From: Coprinus comatus
Taxonomy: Eukaryota > Basidiomycota > Agaricomycetes > Agaricales > Agaricaceae
Length of the DNA: 64,000 bases
Assembly: GCA_034638255.1 (NCBI GenBank)
Contig: JAWPGT010000027.1
Span: 124,001-188,000, forward strand
Direction of reading: 5' to 3'
A model generated the notes under the pieces. The model did not search any database and was not told the DNA's origin. It saw nothing but the letters and a program-made list of their open reading frames with translations. This document shows, piece by piece, positions 26,222 to 38,275 of the stretch. Position numbers and translations under genes: made by a program. Numbering within the stretch: the first letter of the stretch is position 1; every line of letters begins with the position of its first letter.

Positions 26222-27310
26222 CGTTATGTCTCTATATCTGTATCTAGATCTAGATCTCTTTCTATTCTGTGGTTCTGTAGTGTGCGACGTGCGTTTTTCT
26301 GCGTAGTGGGAGTAAGGAGATGGAGATAGGAGGTTTTTTGCTTTTCAGGAGTCATTTAGATAATCTCGTTCTCCTTTTGGATATGTTATTGATGGAGGTA
26401 ATGGAAATATTCGGAATGAGCGGTAAACATGGCGACCCTTCTTTCCGATGGTCACTGACCAGCACTGACCTCAACGAACTGAAGATACTGTAGCCTGGTA
26501 GCTGAATGGTACTAATTCCTACACGACCAACGTAACCTTGCTTTCGTCCGGGTCATTCAATGGAATATGTATGAGATGGTCCCGAGAATTTGATGTCCGT
26601 TCCCACGCGACCGCATATATCCAGTATGTACCTCAAGCTGTCCAGTACTCAAGATCTTATGAACAAATCAAACAGCTAGTGATTTTCTTTCTCTGTCTTT
26701 CTCATTTCACAATAACAGCACTCAACAACACCGCCGAGGCCCGAGTGTCGTCTTTCTAAGGAGGTGAAGATTTAGTTTGAACTTTGAACACGATGCATTT
26801 GACTTGTTCCTCGTCTACGGAGGTTGTCTCTCATCTCTTCGGTACTATATCGAGGCTCATGCGTACCCTCTTTCGTGCAAGAGATCGAGAGAGAGAATTT
26901 AACCTGATAGTCATAATCATGTAGCCTGAATCATCGACTGATACAATCCCGGTGAGTTAACATTTGAAGCTTCCAGCTCGATCACTGGAGGGCTTGTGTG
27001 GGACTCTAAAATTCCCTATTAATTCTTTTCACCTCTTCTACTTACGATAATGAACAGTACCCAGGTTTTTACATGCGTCGGAAATCTTCTGACCCCGCAT
27101 GAGAATAGACGTGATAATCTGTCAACCCTTTGGTCAGCTTAGGTTTTAAAAATTAATATGCCTCCCACACTGGTGGGTGTAGGTTCTTTTTCGTCACTAA
27201 CACTTTGAAATAGAAACTTTCTTCAAGAAGGAGTTGTGATTGATCAGGTCCTTGAAGGCTACTTTTTTGACAGAAGAGATTATCATTTTGAGATTATCAT
27301 TTTGGAGACA
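26222..27310. other. Intergenic region upstream of ADE1
   Basis: Presumed ADE1 promoter at the left; no gene or clear element beyond that. Immediately before the duplication block a short direct repeat (AGATTATCATTTTG twice, 27280-27304) marks the edge. Confidence 0.5.
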
Positions 27311-30300
27311 GCCTCACAATATCAGAAGCATGTGGTAGGTCAAAAAGGACTGAAGGAGCTGGTATGGCGAGTCTGAGCGTTTGACAGTGCAACGGGTTTG
27401 CTACGTTTACTAGATCAAAATATCTGGTAGCAAAAAAAATAAAGGAAGTTGTATCAGGTCTTAAATATACTGGGATACAACAATAGCAACAAACTGGACA
27501 CAAAGCAAGTATCTGTCATCCTAGTTTTAAAATATATTGAATGACTCTCGATGGTGTAGGTTATGCTTTTCGTTGCCGGCGCATTCGGGAAGTAAATTTC
27601 AAAGAAGCCATATTATGCAAGGAGTGATTAGTACAATGGGCCGTAAATCGAACCCAGTGACCAGTTGAATTCTGAATAGGTCTTCGCGAAGCTACTTCTT
27701 GACAGAAGGCTATCGGAAACCCGTGGGTGAGAGGCATGTGTGGATAAGAGGTAATTGCTAATGTGGATGTTAGTGATGCCACCTGAGGTAACTTTTTCAG
27801 TTGCAATGACCTTGATCCGCAGAAGAGTAGGATTTCTTTATGAACAACGAAAGAATTATATCAAGCCGATTTACATTTTATGCGTTTGGGTTAACCTTCT
27901 CAACCTTTAACAAAATATACATTTGGAAGAACAGAACGAAGCACTTGGACGATATGTGAATCTAAAGACGGAAGTCAATTACACATGAAAAAAGGTCAGG
28001 TGCAGATGCCATACATAATGTCTTGTCAAATTTAGTTTGTGTCATACAAACCCAATCCAACTGGAACCAAGGCGATCAACCCATCAACTTCACCGCACAA
28101 ATTCCTTGAAACAAAGGTAGTGGGGTGATATGAATCGTCATATCGATTTACAGGCCTACTCTGACCATTTTTACGCGAGACTTCCTCCGACCTTCCGCAA
28201 TCTCCACACTACACACTTCTTTTCTTTTCCCCTTGTCTATATGTATTCCCATGGATACAATTCTGGCGTCGTACTATATAATAAGACGCTAATGGGCCGC
28301 GGATATTGACATTGGTCTCTCTTACTCCAAATCGTTCCCTCCCTCAGAGCCTATTCGACACTCGTCATGATAAGCTCTCTTTTGAGTATATATGTACTCT
28401 CTACAGTTCTGTGGGCGTTGTGGCGATTGTTCAAACGTTTCGCGATAAGGTCGTCGTTGGATCAGCTACCAGGACCCCATCTTCATCATTGTTATTTGGT
28501 ATATAAAATTTTGTTGATCTGTGTCGATGGCACTCAGGAGATGCTCTCTCTCACCAGGTAACATTCCAGATCTATTAAGTACCGATGGATGGGAGTATCA
28601 AAATGATGTACTTCAACGCTGTACGTTCCCAGCCTGTTATATATGTTTATTTCGAGTACTGACACACTGCGATTATTTTCCCTTTCAATGCAGATGGAAG
28701 AGCAATGAAGATAACTGGTGCTCTTGGCGTGCGCTTCTTCTTTGTCATTTCAATCACGGCAAGGGGGTGCTAATGTTTGAGCAGGAGAAATTGTTACTTA
28801 CTTACGACCCGAAAGCTCTTCATCATATTTTGGTAAAAGTAAGCCTGCACTTATGAACAATGCATAAGTGTCTAAAAATGCTAATAATTAACACGTGAAG
28901 GACCAATACGTGTATGAAGAATCCGCTGGTGTTATCACGTACGTCACATTTCATATTTTCGGAACCAGGAGAACTAAAAAAAATGGAATTGAATTAACAG
29001 CCGTAATTCGGTTTATTTCGGTGATGGTCTTCTTGCTACATTAGGTAGGATACTCCTCCGTTTCGCTCATAGACAACAGTCTCATTTTCTGAAAAGGGGA
29101 CCAACACAAGAAACAAAGGAAGATGATGAACCCTGTATTCTCTATCAACCACATGCGTGATATGAGTAAGTTGGATTACTTCAAATATTTTGTACAAAAG
29201 AATTGACCAGTAATTTTGCAATCACTCAGTTCCACTTTTCTACGACGTAACTGAACGAGTATGTAATTTATCTCATCCCTATTCGAAACTGACTAGAGGA
29301 CGACAAAAATTAGCTTAGGACGGTTTTACGAAAGAAAGTACAAGATGGGCCGAAAGAGATTGATCTGTTACATTGGATGACTAGGACAGCTTTGGAACTT
29401 ATAGGACAAAGTGGAATGGGTTACTCATTCGACTCACTCATGGAGGACGAAGACCCTCATCCGTACAGTAGATCTGTGAAACGATTGGCGTGAGCTACAC
29501 TCGATCTCAAACAAGAAGCAATTTCTCATATTTAATATTGGGATGCACAGATCTCTAACAAGTGGCCATATTGCGTTTTTCACCCATCAATTTGTGTTCC
29601 CTTTCGCGTCGAAGTTTAGGTTGAACTGGTTGAAAAGGATATTGGTTGAAATTGTTCCTTGGAAAAGGGTACATGATTTGAAGGAAGTGGTGGATATTAT
29701 GCATCAGACTTCTGTTGAGATTATTGAAGCGAAGAAGAAGGCCTTGAATAGTAGTGATCCCAGTGTTGTTGAAGAAGAGATGAAGAAGAAAGATATTATT
29801 AGCATACTCAGTGAGTCCTCTCCTTGTTTTTCTGTGACCCTTGGTGTGTTATTGGATCTGTTGCTGAGGTTAATGTGGTGGCTGGTGTAGTTCGAGCCAA
29901 TGCTGCTGCCTCAGAAGATGAACGACTTAGTGATACTGAAGTCTATGGACAGGTAAGCCTCATTACTTCTTTTGTTATATTTCTCACTAACAACACTTTC
30001 AACAAAACAGGTTTCGTGAGTTTAATGCCTACAATCAACCTTATATCAAGCTCAGTGTAACTACCACCAGGACGTTCGTGTTTGCAGGAATGGATACAAC
30101 ATCCTCAGCTCTCTCGAGAATCATGCATCTCTTAGCTACACATAAGGATGTTCAAGATAAAGTACGCAAAGAAATCCAGGATGCCCAGAGAGATGGTCAA
30201 CTTAGTTATGACCAACTCGTCTCACTTCCTTATCTTGACGCAGTTTGTCGCGAAACTCTTCGAGTGTAAGTATTTTGCGTTTATGAATTCATCTTTAAAA

Positions 30301-31432
30301 AACTGAAGAGAATGTGTTCTAGGTACCCTCCTGTCAACACGGCTCCTCTGAGGACGTGAGTTTCTTAGTCTATTTCAGTATTACCTGGATGGACTTCTGA
30401 CCCCCGACCTATCTATCTGGCGTCTGTTGTTGTTAGGTGTCGAAAGGATATGGTTTTACCCTTCTCAAAACCTATCATTGGTGCCGATGGTCAAGAGATG
30501 ATAGAGATGCTAGTTCCAAAAGATACAAATGTTTTAGTGTCGATTCGTGGAGCCAACAGGAACCCAGAACTATGGGGTAAAGATGCACATGAATGGAATC
30601 CTGATAGGTGGCTAAAACAATTACCGGAAGCTGTCGAGGAAGCCCATATGCCTGGAGTTTATTCTCATTTGTGCGTTGACATATTCAGTCTTTTTTCATA
30701 ATGGAACTTTTGATCTGATAATTCCTTTTTATAGGATGACTTTTCTTGGTGGAGGCCGTGCATGCATGTGAGCGTCTCGTTCAAAACATAGACCGTTTGA
30801 TTGACATATGAATAATTTTGCAGCGGATTTCAAATTCTCACAACTTGAAATGAGTATGTTCTATCCTTTCACTTTATAAGAATTAATTGACGAGCACTGG
30901 TGTGATTCCAATGTTTTAGAGGTTGTTTTATCAGTTCTCTTAAGCAGCTTCAAATTTTCTTTACCCCAGGAGGACAAGGTTGTTTGGAAGATGACGGGTA
31001 TTTCAGGGCCGTATGAAGGTACAAGGCCGAAGCTACCACTGATCGTTAGCCTTGTTGTGCCAGACGCAAAGTAGGCTAGCACCAGCAATGACAAATATAT
31101 GTTTGTACAGTATCATATGTATTTTATCTTGGATTTGATTTCAAACCATTATTATCATACCGTGCTTCAAAGGTTGGAGACACTCTAAAGGCACGCAGAA
31201 CTACCCAATGAATATATACTCACCATGCCTGCATATGCTACTGTTCAAAACTTCACCCAGTCCTTCGCAAGAAATCATATCTACAAGTTCCTCGGGTATA
31301 TGGAATTTAGAATAAAAATGTTTGTATGAGAACGCCGATGAGTTTCATCTAATGTTATGGGAGTGAGTTCAAGTCTTCACCGACTTCATTGTTTATGTTG
31401 ATTATTGAATGATTGAGATGGATTCCTTCTTG
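27311..31432 (+). repeat. Segmental duplication, copy B (P450 block)
   Basis: Direct copy of 15519-19792 with the same order of upstream DNA, P450 and 3' flank. Upstream parts show larger deletions relative to copy A. The right end overlaps the region just beyond the stop codon of the DUF6535 gene at 31665, and that piece also occurs at the right end of copy A. Confidence 0.85.
28367..31074 (+). pseudogene. Cytochrome P450 monooxygenase, copy B (two frame breaks)
   Basis: Same gene structure and domains as copy A: hydrophobic anchor, I-helix FVFAGMDTTSSAL, CRETLR, haem loop FLGGGRACIG and the 5-nt exon (30011-30015). Where copy A is broken (FRLNWLKR region) this copy is intact and reads on through EEEMKKKDIISIL. 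It has its own faults: one base is missing in the Pro-rich hinge of exon 1 (near 28476; copy A keeps PGPPSSSLLFG), and an extra base follows the haem exon splice (near 30829), which would cut off the last 60 or so residues. The two copies carry different breaks, so each could serve as template to repair the other by gene conversion, or the breaks may be sequence errors. Substrate unknown. Confidence 0.82.
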
Positions 31433-31664
31433 TGAACAAGGATTGCTAGACAGGGTAGATTGCGGACTGGATTCAGATGAATATGGCTGGGTAGTATCCT
31501 GCAATGTCGATGTGGTAGGGACCCGGAAAGCAAGTTCATTTCCAGAATCGATGCTCATAATGGACTTGGGTTTCGTATTGTTCGAAAGTGTTTCGATTGG
31601 GAGATACAGTTCACTGGTGTGATCAATTGTGTCCTCGGAAAGCTCCTTTGTAACTGAAAGTGTG
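31075..31664. other. 3' region between P450 copy B and DUF6535 gene 1
   Basis: Convergent 3' ends. A minus-strand open frame (31355-31705) overlaps the DUF6535 stop in another frame and has a polar, Ser/Thr-rich sequence. It could be a lost C-terminal tail, but nothing ties it to the gene. Confidence 0.4.
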
Positions 31665-34058
31665 TCAAACTTCGGATATTTCAGGTAATAGGGACGGGGA
31701 CGCACCAGAAGTAATGGGTGTACTATTTTCTTCTACTATGTGCCCCGACATTTCTTCATGAGAGTCCAAATCCTTTAAAGCCTGACGGCTACCCCAAATA
31801 TCCCTCATTCTCTTATTGAAGTTATCAATCAAATCCCATACTGGTTGAAGATCCTCATGTGGGAAATCAGGATCGGGTATAGTACGAGGAATAGTGAATT
31901 GATTTGGGTGTAAGACCGATTCGTACATTGTGGTCAAATTTTGAACGTGAGTTTCTGTAGTGGAAAGTATCGCATCCAAAGTTTTCTTGATGTAAGGAAG
32001 TATGCCGAGTAGACCCCACGAGTGTTCTAGAAGGTGTGCAGTGTAAAGGAAGATATTATCTAATGTTGGTTCTTTAGCGATAAGGCCCTGCGAGGCGAGT
32101 TCTTCTATAACTTTGAGGAACCCTTCTGCGGTCACTGAAGGGGGGTAGTGTTAGTCAATAATAATATACCAAAGGGAGTTGGGATGACGAACTAGGGCCG
32201 ATAAAACATTTAGAACATTCGCATCGTGACACAAGTAACCAGCTAAGCGGAGCCACAAAATCTCCCAGCTGTTCAGAATCCATATGAGGAAAGATTTTGT
32301 TGAATACTAAGACCAAACGATCACAATCGTGGTCAGTACTCAGTCTACCCCGGAGTCTGTCACAGAGTCTATGTACCGGACGGCACAGACTAGAGAGAGT
32401 GCTCGGTTTTCTCTTGTACACTTCGTCCAGAATTGGGATTGTTTCGTTCCAATGTGACGAATCTTGATCCATTACAAGACAAGCAGACACAATGGCAATC
32501 TCTTCGGTAATCCATGCATCGGGATTTTTTAAACCACTAGTAAGCTCTTCTAAGAATGCTAACGCAAACATTAGTAAGGAATGAATACGTAGTGGATATA
32601 TGGACTCCTACCCCTTCTAGTGGTACGGTTCATACTACTAATTGTACTCTCCAAAGCAGAGATATCCGACCAAGGTAAGCCATGTTTCAACGAAAAGTCC
32701 GACCTATTCCATTCCACAACTGCATCAATTGCTGCCTTCACACGCATTTTGGCGAACACTTCAATGTTATTCCAGTTGATATCTTTTCCAAAGCAAGTCA
32801 ATAAGTTTTGGTTTTCCCAATCCCACTTCATTTTGTACCAAGGCGTATCTCTTTTCTTCAATTTCGCCCATGACCCATAACAAGAATCCACAAGCAGACA
32901 GAAATACGCGTCCATTGCCACAGCATTGTTTTGTCTATATTCGCGTGATATCCATACGAGTCCCTCGTAAATAGATTGGACTGCACCTGCATTCTTTTTC
33001 CATAATTCTGTGCCAACGGTGTCGTAATCTTTCCAACCAGCAATATTGATGAATCGCGTCATCCATCCTGCATTTGTGATACGGCAATACCTGGCAGCGC
33101 GTATAATGCCACGAAGAAATAAATGAAAGAGCCACGCCTGGGGTGACCGGTACGGACAGAGGACAGGAGGTTGGGTAGGAATTGTGGTGGAAGATTTTCC
33201 AATGACAAACCAGATAGCCTGGCCAGCAGGAATTACAGAAGTAATAAGGATAAAGGAACCTGCTATAGCAACAAGTAATGTCACAGGTACAGCTGCGAAC
33301 GTATTTGATTCCCACTGCGCTACCATAAAACCGGTAAAGAAGAGACACAGCGCGACGAGTAGAATGAGTGGTAGCGCATTTAGAAGTGGCAAAACACCCC
33401 AAGTTCGGAGACCCTTGTGCCGTTGACATTGTAATGATATATCCTCTTTGTGTGAGACACCTGTGATGTCTCTTCCGAATTCTCGTAGCCACTGTAAACA
33501 AACAATCCCCCCTGCCACAGCGATAAGACTGAGTGTAAGGCTAACTGAATATAAGGCGTTGATCCACTGAGTATTGTCAGAAGGGGTTGGAACTGGGTTG
33601 AGGTCGATAGGAAAGTTTGCTTGAGGATTGGACTGATTGTTGAGTTGTAGCGAGATTGTGTGTAGTAGGAGCACGACTGAATCTGCTGGATCGCCCTCGA
33701 CAGTCTTACCGGCTTCAATGGTAAATGCTGTAACAACAGCAGAGAATAGACCAGCCTATGTCAGCAGATTTGTTTATGTTTGAGTTTTACTTTAAGCCTG
33801 AGCATAAATGGAGGTGGAAAGTACACATACGAAGATTAGGAGATTGTGTAACTCTTCCTTCCAATTCTCGTACGTTTCTTCCGTCAATTGCTCCGCCTTT
33901 CTGTTCAGAGCTTGCCACCGTTTGCCATCTTCTTCCTCATCGAGAATCTTCCATTTCTATGGGAGGTCAGTGTATTCTTGGTTCGTTCGATATGAATATA
34001 TCGTATTTACCGAGTCTATGCCTTCCAATACTATGTTCACCCTGATTTCAGCATCCAT
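31665..34058 (-). CDS. DUF6535 membrane protein 1
   Basis: Five exons join in phase (34058-34011, 33956-33831, 33755-32612, 32558-32193, 32134-31665), giving about 717 aa. The N-terminal third is the DUF6535 domain common in Agaricomycetes: AGLFSAVVTAFTIEAGKTVEGDP, then CLQWLREFGRDITGVSHKED and LCPYRSPQAW. About four hydrophobic segments lie between residues 60 and 230 (for example ALYSVSLTLSLIAVAGGIVCL and LLNALPLILLVALCLFFTGF), so it should sit in a membrane. The remainder is a soluble helical region with no recognised domain. Function is unknown. The start chosen is the ATG of a short first exon (MDAEIR) spliced to KWKILDEEEDGKRW; it is supported by the parallel first exon of the third copy. 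It is divergent from gene 2, with starts about 440 bp apart. Confidence 0.82.
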
Positions 34059-34499
34059 AACAAATATCAGTCAGATTGAAAGACTGAATTGAGTTTCCAT
34101 TATAACATTAGTTACGTTTCAATTAGATTGGCCTCACACACCTCACTACCCATTGTAGTACTGAAGAAATTCGTAGTATGTGATCGAATCGTGATCGATG
34201 AAAGACTGACGCCTTGCCTATGTATGCAGAGCGTCCGCCGGTGGAATTTGAGTGGCTGTGTGGTTCAAGTTCAAGAATACCGTGGTATACTGTGTACACA
34301 GCGTTGACATTGATGAATATTCAATATATCATCCTGAGCAACAGTGGTGGTGATGACGTATCAATATGATGGAAGTCTAAACGTGTGAGTCTTCGGTGAT
34401 GTTAATCTCAGCTTACCTACTACATATATGCACAACGTGGTTGATCATTATCTAGTCCTTCTCTTCATTCAGCACACCACTTGCATATCAGCACTTCCA
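34059..34499. other. Bidirectional promoter region between two DUF6535 genes
   Basis: Head-to-head spacer of about 440 bp. It probably serves both genes. No clear TATA element or operator found. Confidence 0.5.
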
Positions 34500-37372
34500 A
34501 TGACAGAGCCCAGCGGCAAAACCGGTAGTCATGACTTGCCTGGATTACCAACGTCTTCAGTTAGTATTACATATTGTGTTGTTATGACACTGACATTGAT
34601 CTAGGATTCTATCCTCAAACACCGTTATGATGATAACTGGGCTACCTGTAATCGAGCCGCAGAGAAGCTCACTGTAGAAACCTGTGATCACTGGCGGGAA
34701 GAAGTCGAGAAGCTCCTAATTTTTGTAAGTAATCAGACATTAACAATTGTTATAACTTAACCAGGTGGACTCCCAAGGCCGGTCTGTTCTCTGCTATAGT
34801 CACAGCATTCTGTATCGAGGCAGTCAATGCCGTCAAGGCGATCCTGCAGATAAAACTTCCTTGCTGCTACAAACAATCGTCTTGCAGTTTATACAACATC
34901 TCTAACCCACAAGCTAACTTCCCAATCGACCTGGCACCTGAGGCTTCAGTCTCTAGCTCTACTCAGCGCGTAAATCTCTTCTACGCACTTAGTCTTACCC
35001 TTAGTCTCAACGCTGTTGTTATTGGGATACTCTGTCTCCAATGGCTCCGCGAATTTGGGAGAGATGTTACCGGGGTCTCCCATCGCGATGATCTTATACT
35101 TCAATATCAGAGGAACGAAAGTCTCAAGAGGTGGGGAGTAGTCGCAATACTGAACGCGCTTCCACTCCTGTTGCTTATCTCTTTGATGCTATTTTTCGTT
35201 GGTTTTCTGGAGACCCTTTGGGATTCCCAAAGTATCGCTGCTATTCCAGTAACAGTTCTCGTTGCACTAGTCGCCATTTTTATCCTCGTCACCTCAATAT
35301 TACCAACTGTCCAGATTCTCGGTTTGAATGTCCCCCTTGTGGATAAGGTCAATCAGTCACTCTGTCCATATAGATCTCCACAAGCATGGGTTTTCTTCTC
35401 TATTGTATGGCCTTTCCTGGCGTTATTCCCCTGCTTAAAATCACTTAGTAATGTGAAAACATGGGCAGACTACGACTCCAGGTGGAATCGAGACTGGACG
35501 GCTGATTACATCTTTCCATCCCTTCTTTGGGTTGGTAAAGCATGTAGACAAGATCCACGCATTGTTTCTGCTGTCTATTCTTCTTTACTTTCTCCTATTC
35601 GAGACGCATTCAAAGGAGTCTTGCACAATCAACCATCCCATATCGATGCACAGTGCTGGATGGGCTATAATCGGTTTGCGAAGAAACATTTCCGAAATTT
35701 TGACATGGAGAGCTCTTTTCCAGCAGATGATGCCCGACTCCGTACTTTTGTTGCACTCTACTGGGATAAAGATAAAGATGATAACCATATTATTGATATT
35801 GATCTTCGGAATATTGTGAATTTACTTTTGCCCCGCAATATACGTGCTGGCATCCCCACAGGTATGTTGTATATCTTACTTCTCTGTAAGTCTCAGCTTT
35901 CTTATTATTATACTAGACACTGCAATCGCATATCTCGAAGTCGTTCAAGATCTAGCACGCAGGCGTATCTTTGATGAACATATCTTAACTGTAGCTAAAT
36001 CTGTTATCACTGGTGCATGGATATCAACCCATCACCATACCCATGAAGTTGCGAAAACTTTCGTGAAAACTTTCAATGATACATTGAAAATAATCCGTGA
36101 CGAAGCAGCATCCATTCAAAAGTCACAAGAGTCTCCGATGACAGCTTCTCCCCCGAACGACCCCACCCAATATATTTCTGTTTCCACTTCTAATGACAAT
36201 ATTGTGGATATGCTCAACCGGTTTTACTCTCAACCATTTTCTTCTGACTCCACTCGCTCCATGTCGACAGATTTACAATTGGAGATATTTTCGATATTTT
36301 ATCGTGGCATGGATAGTAACACCGATATTCCTATGATTGACGAGTATTTAAAATCTGTATCAACCCCTTTTAAAGGCAACATATCAGCAGGTCTGCGTAT
36401 TTGCTTTAACTACATAAAGAATACTGGAAGAAGCTGATTGACCCCTTTCACTGTATAGATGCAGCAATAAAATTCTTTGGCGTTGTACAAGACATGGCCG
36501 AAAAGCATATTGTTAACCAACGTGTCTTGGATATTGCTCTGAGTATTATTATCCAACTGGATAACGGGGGATTAGCTCTGGGTAGAGGCCTTTTTATTTC
36601 TATAACGGATGCTCTGAAGACTTTGCGTTACGAAGCCAAAAGTCTTCGTGACTCAGATATGGACGGTACCTCTGCCAAAAGACTTTACTATTAGCTACGT
36701 TGGAGACTTTCCACACCCATGCCTTGGATTCACTTTCTCGTAATGCAGAGTTCTTGGAGATGATTCTTACAATGATAGTTTCATTCTGTGAACGCCCTCA
36801 TTCGACTCGTGATCCCATTGAACAGGAAATCATCCACGATTTGGTCCCTTTGGCGATAAACTCCAGCTTAATCCCGACAGGTAAAGTCGAAAAACACATC
36901 ACACAAGTAACAAATTTATTAATGCTATTACTTAACCCATATTTTTTTTCTTTGCTCCTTTTTCTGTGATTTAGAGACCTCTATTACCATTCTTCGAACA
37001 GTGCAGGACTTGGCAAAAGCTCACGATATCAATACACATCTCTTAGATGTGGTTGTATCTGTTCTACCAAGCCTTGCATCTACAAAACATTATTTGCATA
37101 AAACACTCCTTGAAAACTATCAGAAAACATTTGATTCGCTGCTTGGAGAGATTGATTATATCCAACGTCAAGGTTCTAGTTCCCCCACACATACTAAAAG
37201 TTTGGAAGCAATCGATTGGTTCTCTATCAAGGCGTTGATGGTATTCGGGAGGATGTCAGTTGCTGAGGACACTTTGCATGTTGTTCGAGAGTTTAGAAGA
37301 AAAGTTATGAAGAGTACAGCTACTATGAATGCTTCTTGGAGATCCTTTTATGATGAGAATGTATTAGGTTAG
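34500..37372 (+). CDS. DUF6535 membrane protein 2, with a different C-terminal half
   Basis: The first exon encodes MTEPSGKTGSHDLPGLPTSS, spliced to DSILKHRYDDNWATC and then to AGLFSAIVTAF. The core DUF6535 landmarks are present (CLQWLREFGRDVTGVSHRDD, LCPYRSPQAW) with several membrane segments. Between 34836 and 34901 the alignment to the other two copies goes out of frame and back, replacing the GDPAD..LLLQTI stretch by unrelated residues. After an intron near 35863 the protein differs from copies 1 and 3. It has three related helical units with a shared core: AIAYLEVVQDLARRR, AIKFFGVVQDMAEKH and TILRTVQDLAKAH. Introns are clear near 36392-36459 and 36902-36974; the one near 36640-36693 is hard to place because the simplest solution is only 29 nt. 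Function unknown. Confidence 0.75.
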
Positions 37373-37810
37373 GTGTAGATCATGATATTAGAAAACTTAC
37401 AGCCCACATATCACTATATATTACCCTGGTACTTGTGTACAATGGGAAAACGGAACACCGAAATATGCATATAATTACATTTAGTATGTGCCCAAACTGT
37501 AAGGAAGTAATGTTGATATATACGGAGATCGGGGGTAATAATGACGTAGACCAAAGACACCCCGATATCCACGTACATGTCGCGGATGGAATGAATCAAA
37601 CTGATGGAGAAGTGATTTAATTTAAGTCCTTGGAGTTTGTGTGGTCCGTCCGCGTCAAAGGCCCAGTACATATCTAAAAATAACACCTCGGCGGCCGCCT
37701 CTTCAAATACACAAATGGTGGTTGTGTCTAAACATAGACTGGTGTATATAATGAGACTTTCAAGAATTGGAAAAACTAGGCTCTCTATCAAGTTCAATCT
37801 TCTTCTAATC
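37373..37810. other. Promoter side of secreted peptide gene 1
   Basis: Spacer between the DUF6535 stop and the first peptide gene. The minus-strand open frame covering 37414-37854 was judged a chance frame. Confidence 0.5.
37745..37750 (+). promoter_or_regulatory. TATA-like element of peptide gene 1
   Basis: TATATA about 66 bp before the ATG, the same distance as in the sister genes. Confidence 0.55.
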
Positions 37811-38275
37811 ATGCGTACGAACTTGCTCGTTTTTATCTTTGCTGCAATCACCACCAGAGTGCATCCGCGTCGCCAGGCCCTCAGGTTCCGAATGATCCAA
37901 TTGTTTGTCAGTATCGCCCCTTATCTCGATAATACATAAATCCTTACTGACACTGGCACCTTGAATTTCACCGGAATATCTTGGACTACGCTCGTATAGG
38001 CCACACCCAGACTGTGAGTAATCATTCGGATGTTTTGGATCCCATCATACTCATTATATCACACCTATATTAGGAGTGTACACCTCTACATCTTGACACA
38101 ATATCGTATCCAATGAATGCTGATTCATAATCTAGGTCCCAAGGGTCTTACTTGCTGCGACTCTGTTCCTGAGCCAGTGTTTGTACTTTTCCTTCTTCGA
38201 GTATATGTACAGTAGATCTAAAGTTGTTTTTTTGGTAACAGCTGTGTTACACTCCCCCCGGGGATTATCTGTTAG
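37811..38275 (+). CDS. Small secreted cysteine-rich protein 1 (C-C-CC-C-C), frame break in the leader
   Basis: Five exons are proposed: 37811-37906, 38000-38013, 38074-38077, 38136-38178 and 38242-38275. The spliced cysteine core has spacing C-X5-C-X5-CC-X7-C-X8-C and ends on the last Cys before a stop, as in the sister genes. It shares the C.TLPPG..C ending with genes 3 and 4. The leader MRTNLLVFIFAAITT looks like a signal peptide, but it and the following PGPQVPNDP segment are in different frames, one base apart. The first cysteine codon is split by the first intron, and the second is formed across a 4-nt exon, which is extreme and needs transcript proof. Known families: the pattern fits knottin-like small proteins. 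Function unknown. Confidence 0.6.

Noticed and set aside
33184..33426. Plus-strand open frames inside DUF6535 gene 1
   Set aside because: Antisense shadows of the membrane core of gene 1.
37414..37854. Minus-strand 146-residue open frame
   Set aside because: No domain, no exon partners, and it overlaps the promoter and start of peptide gene 1.
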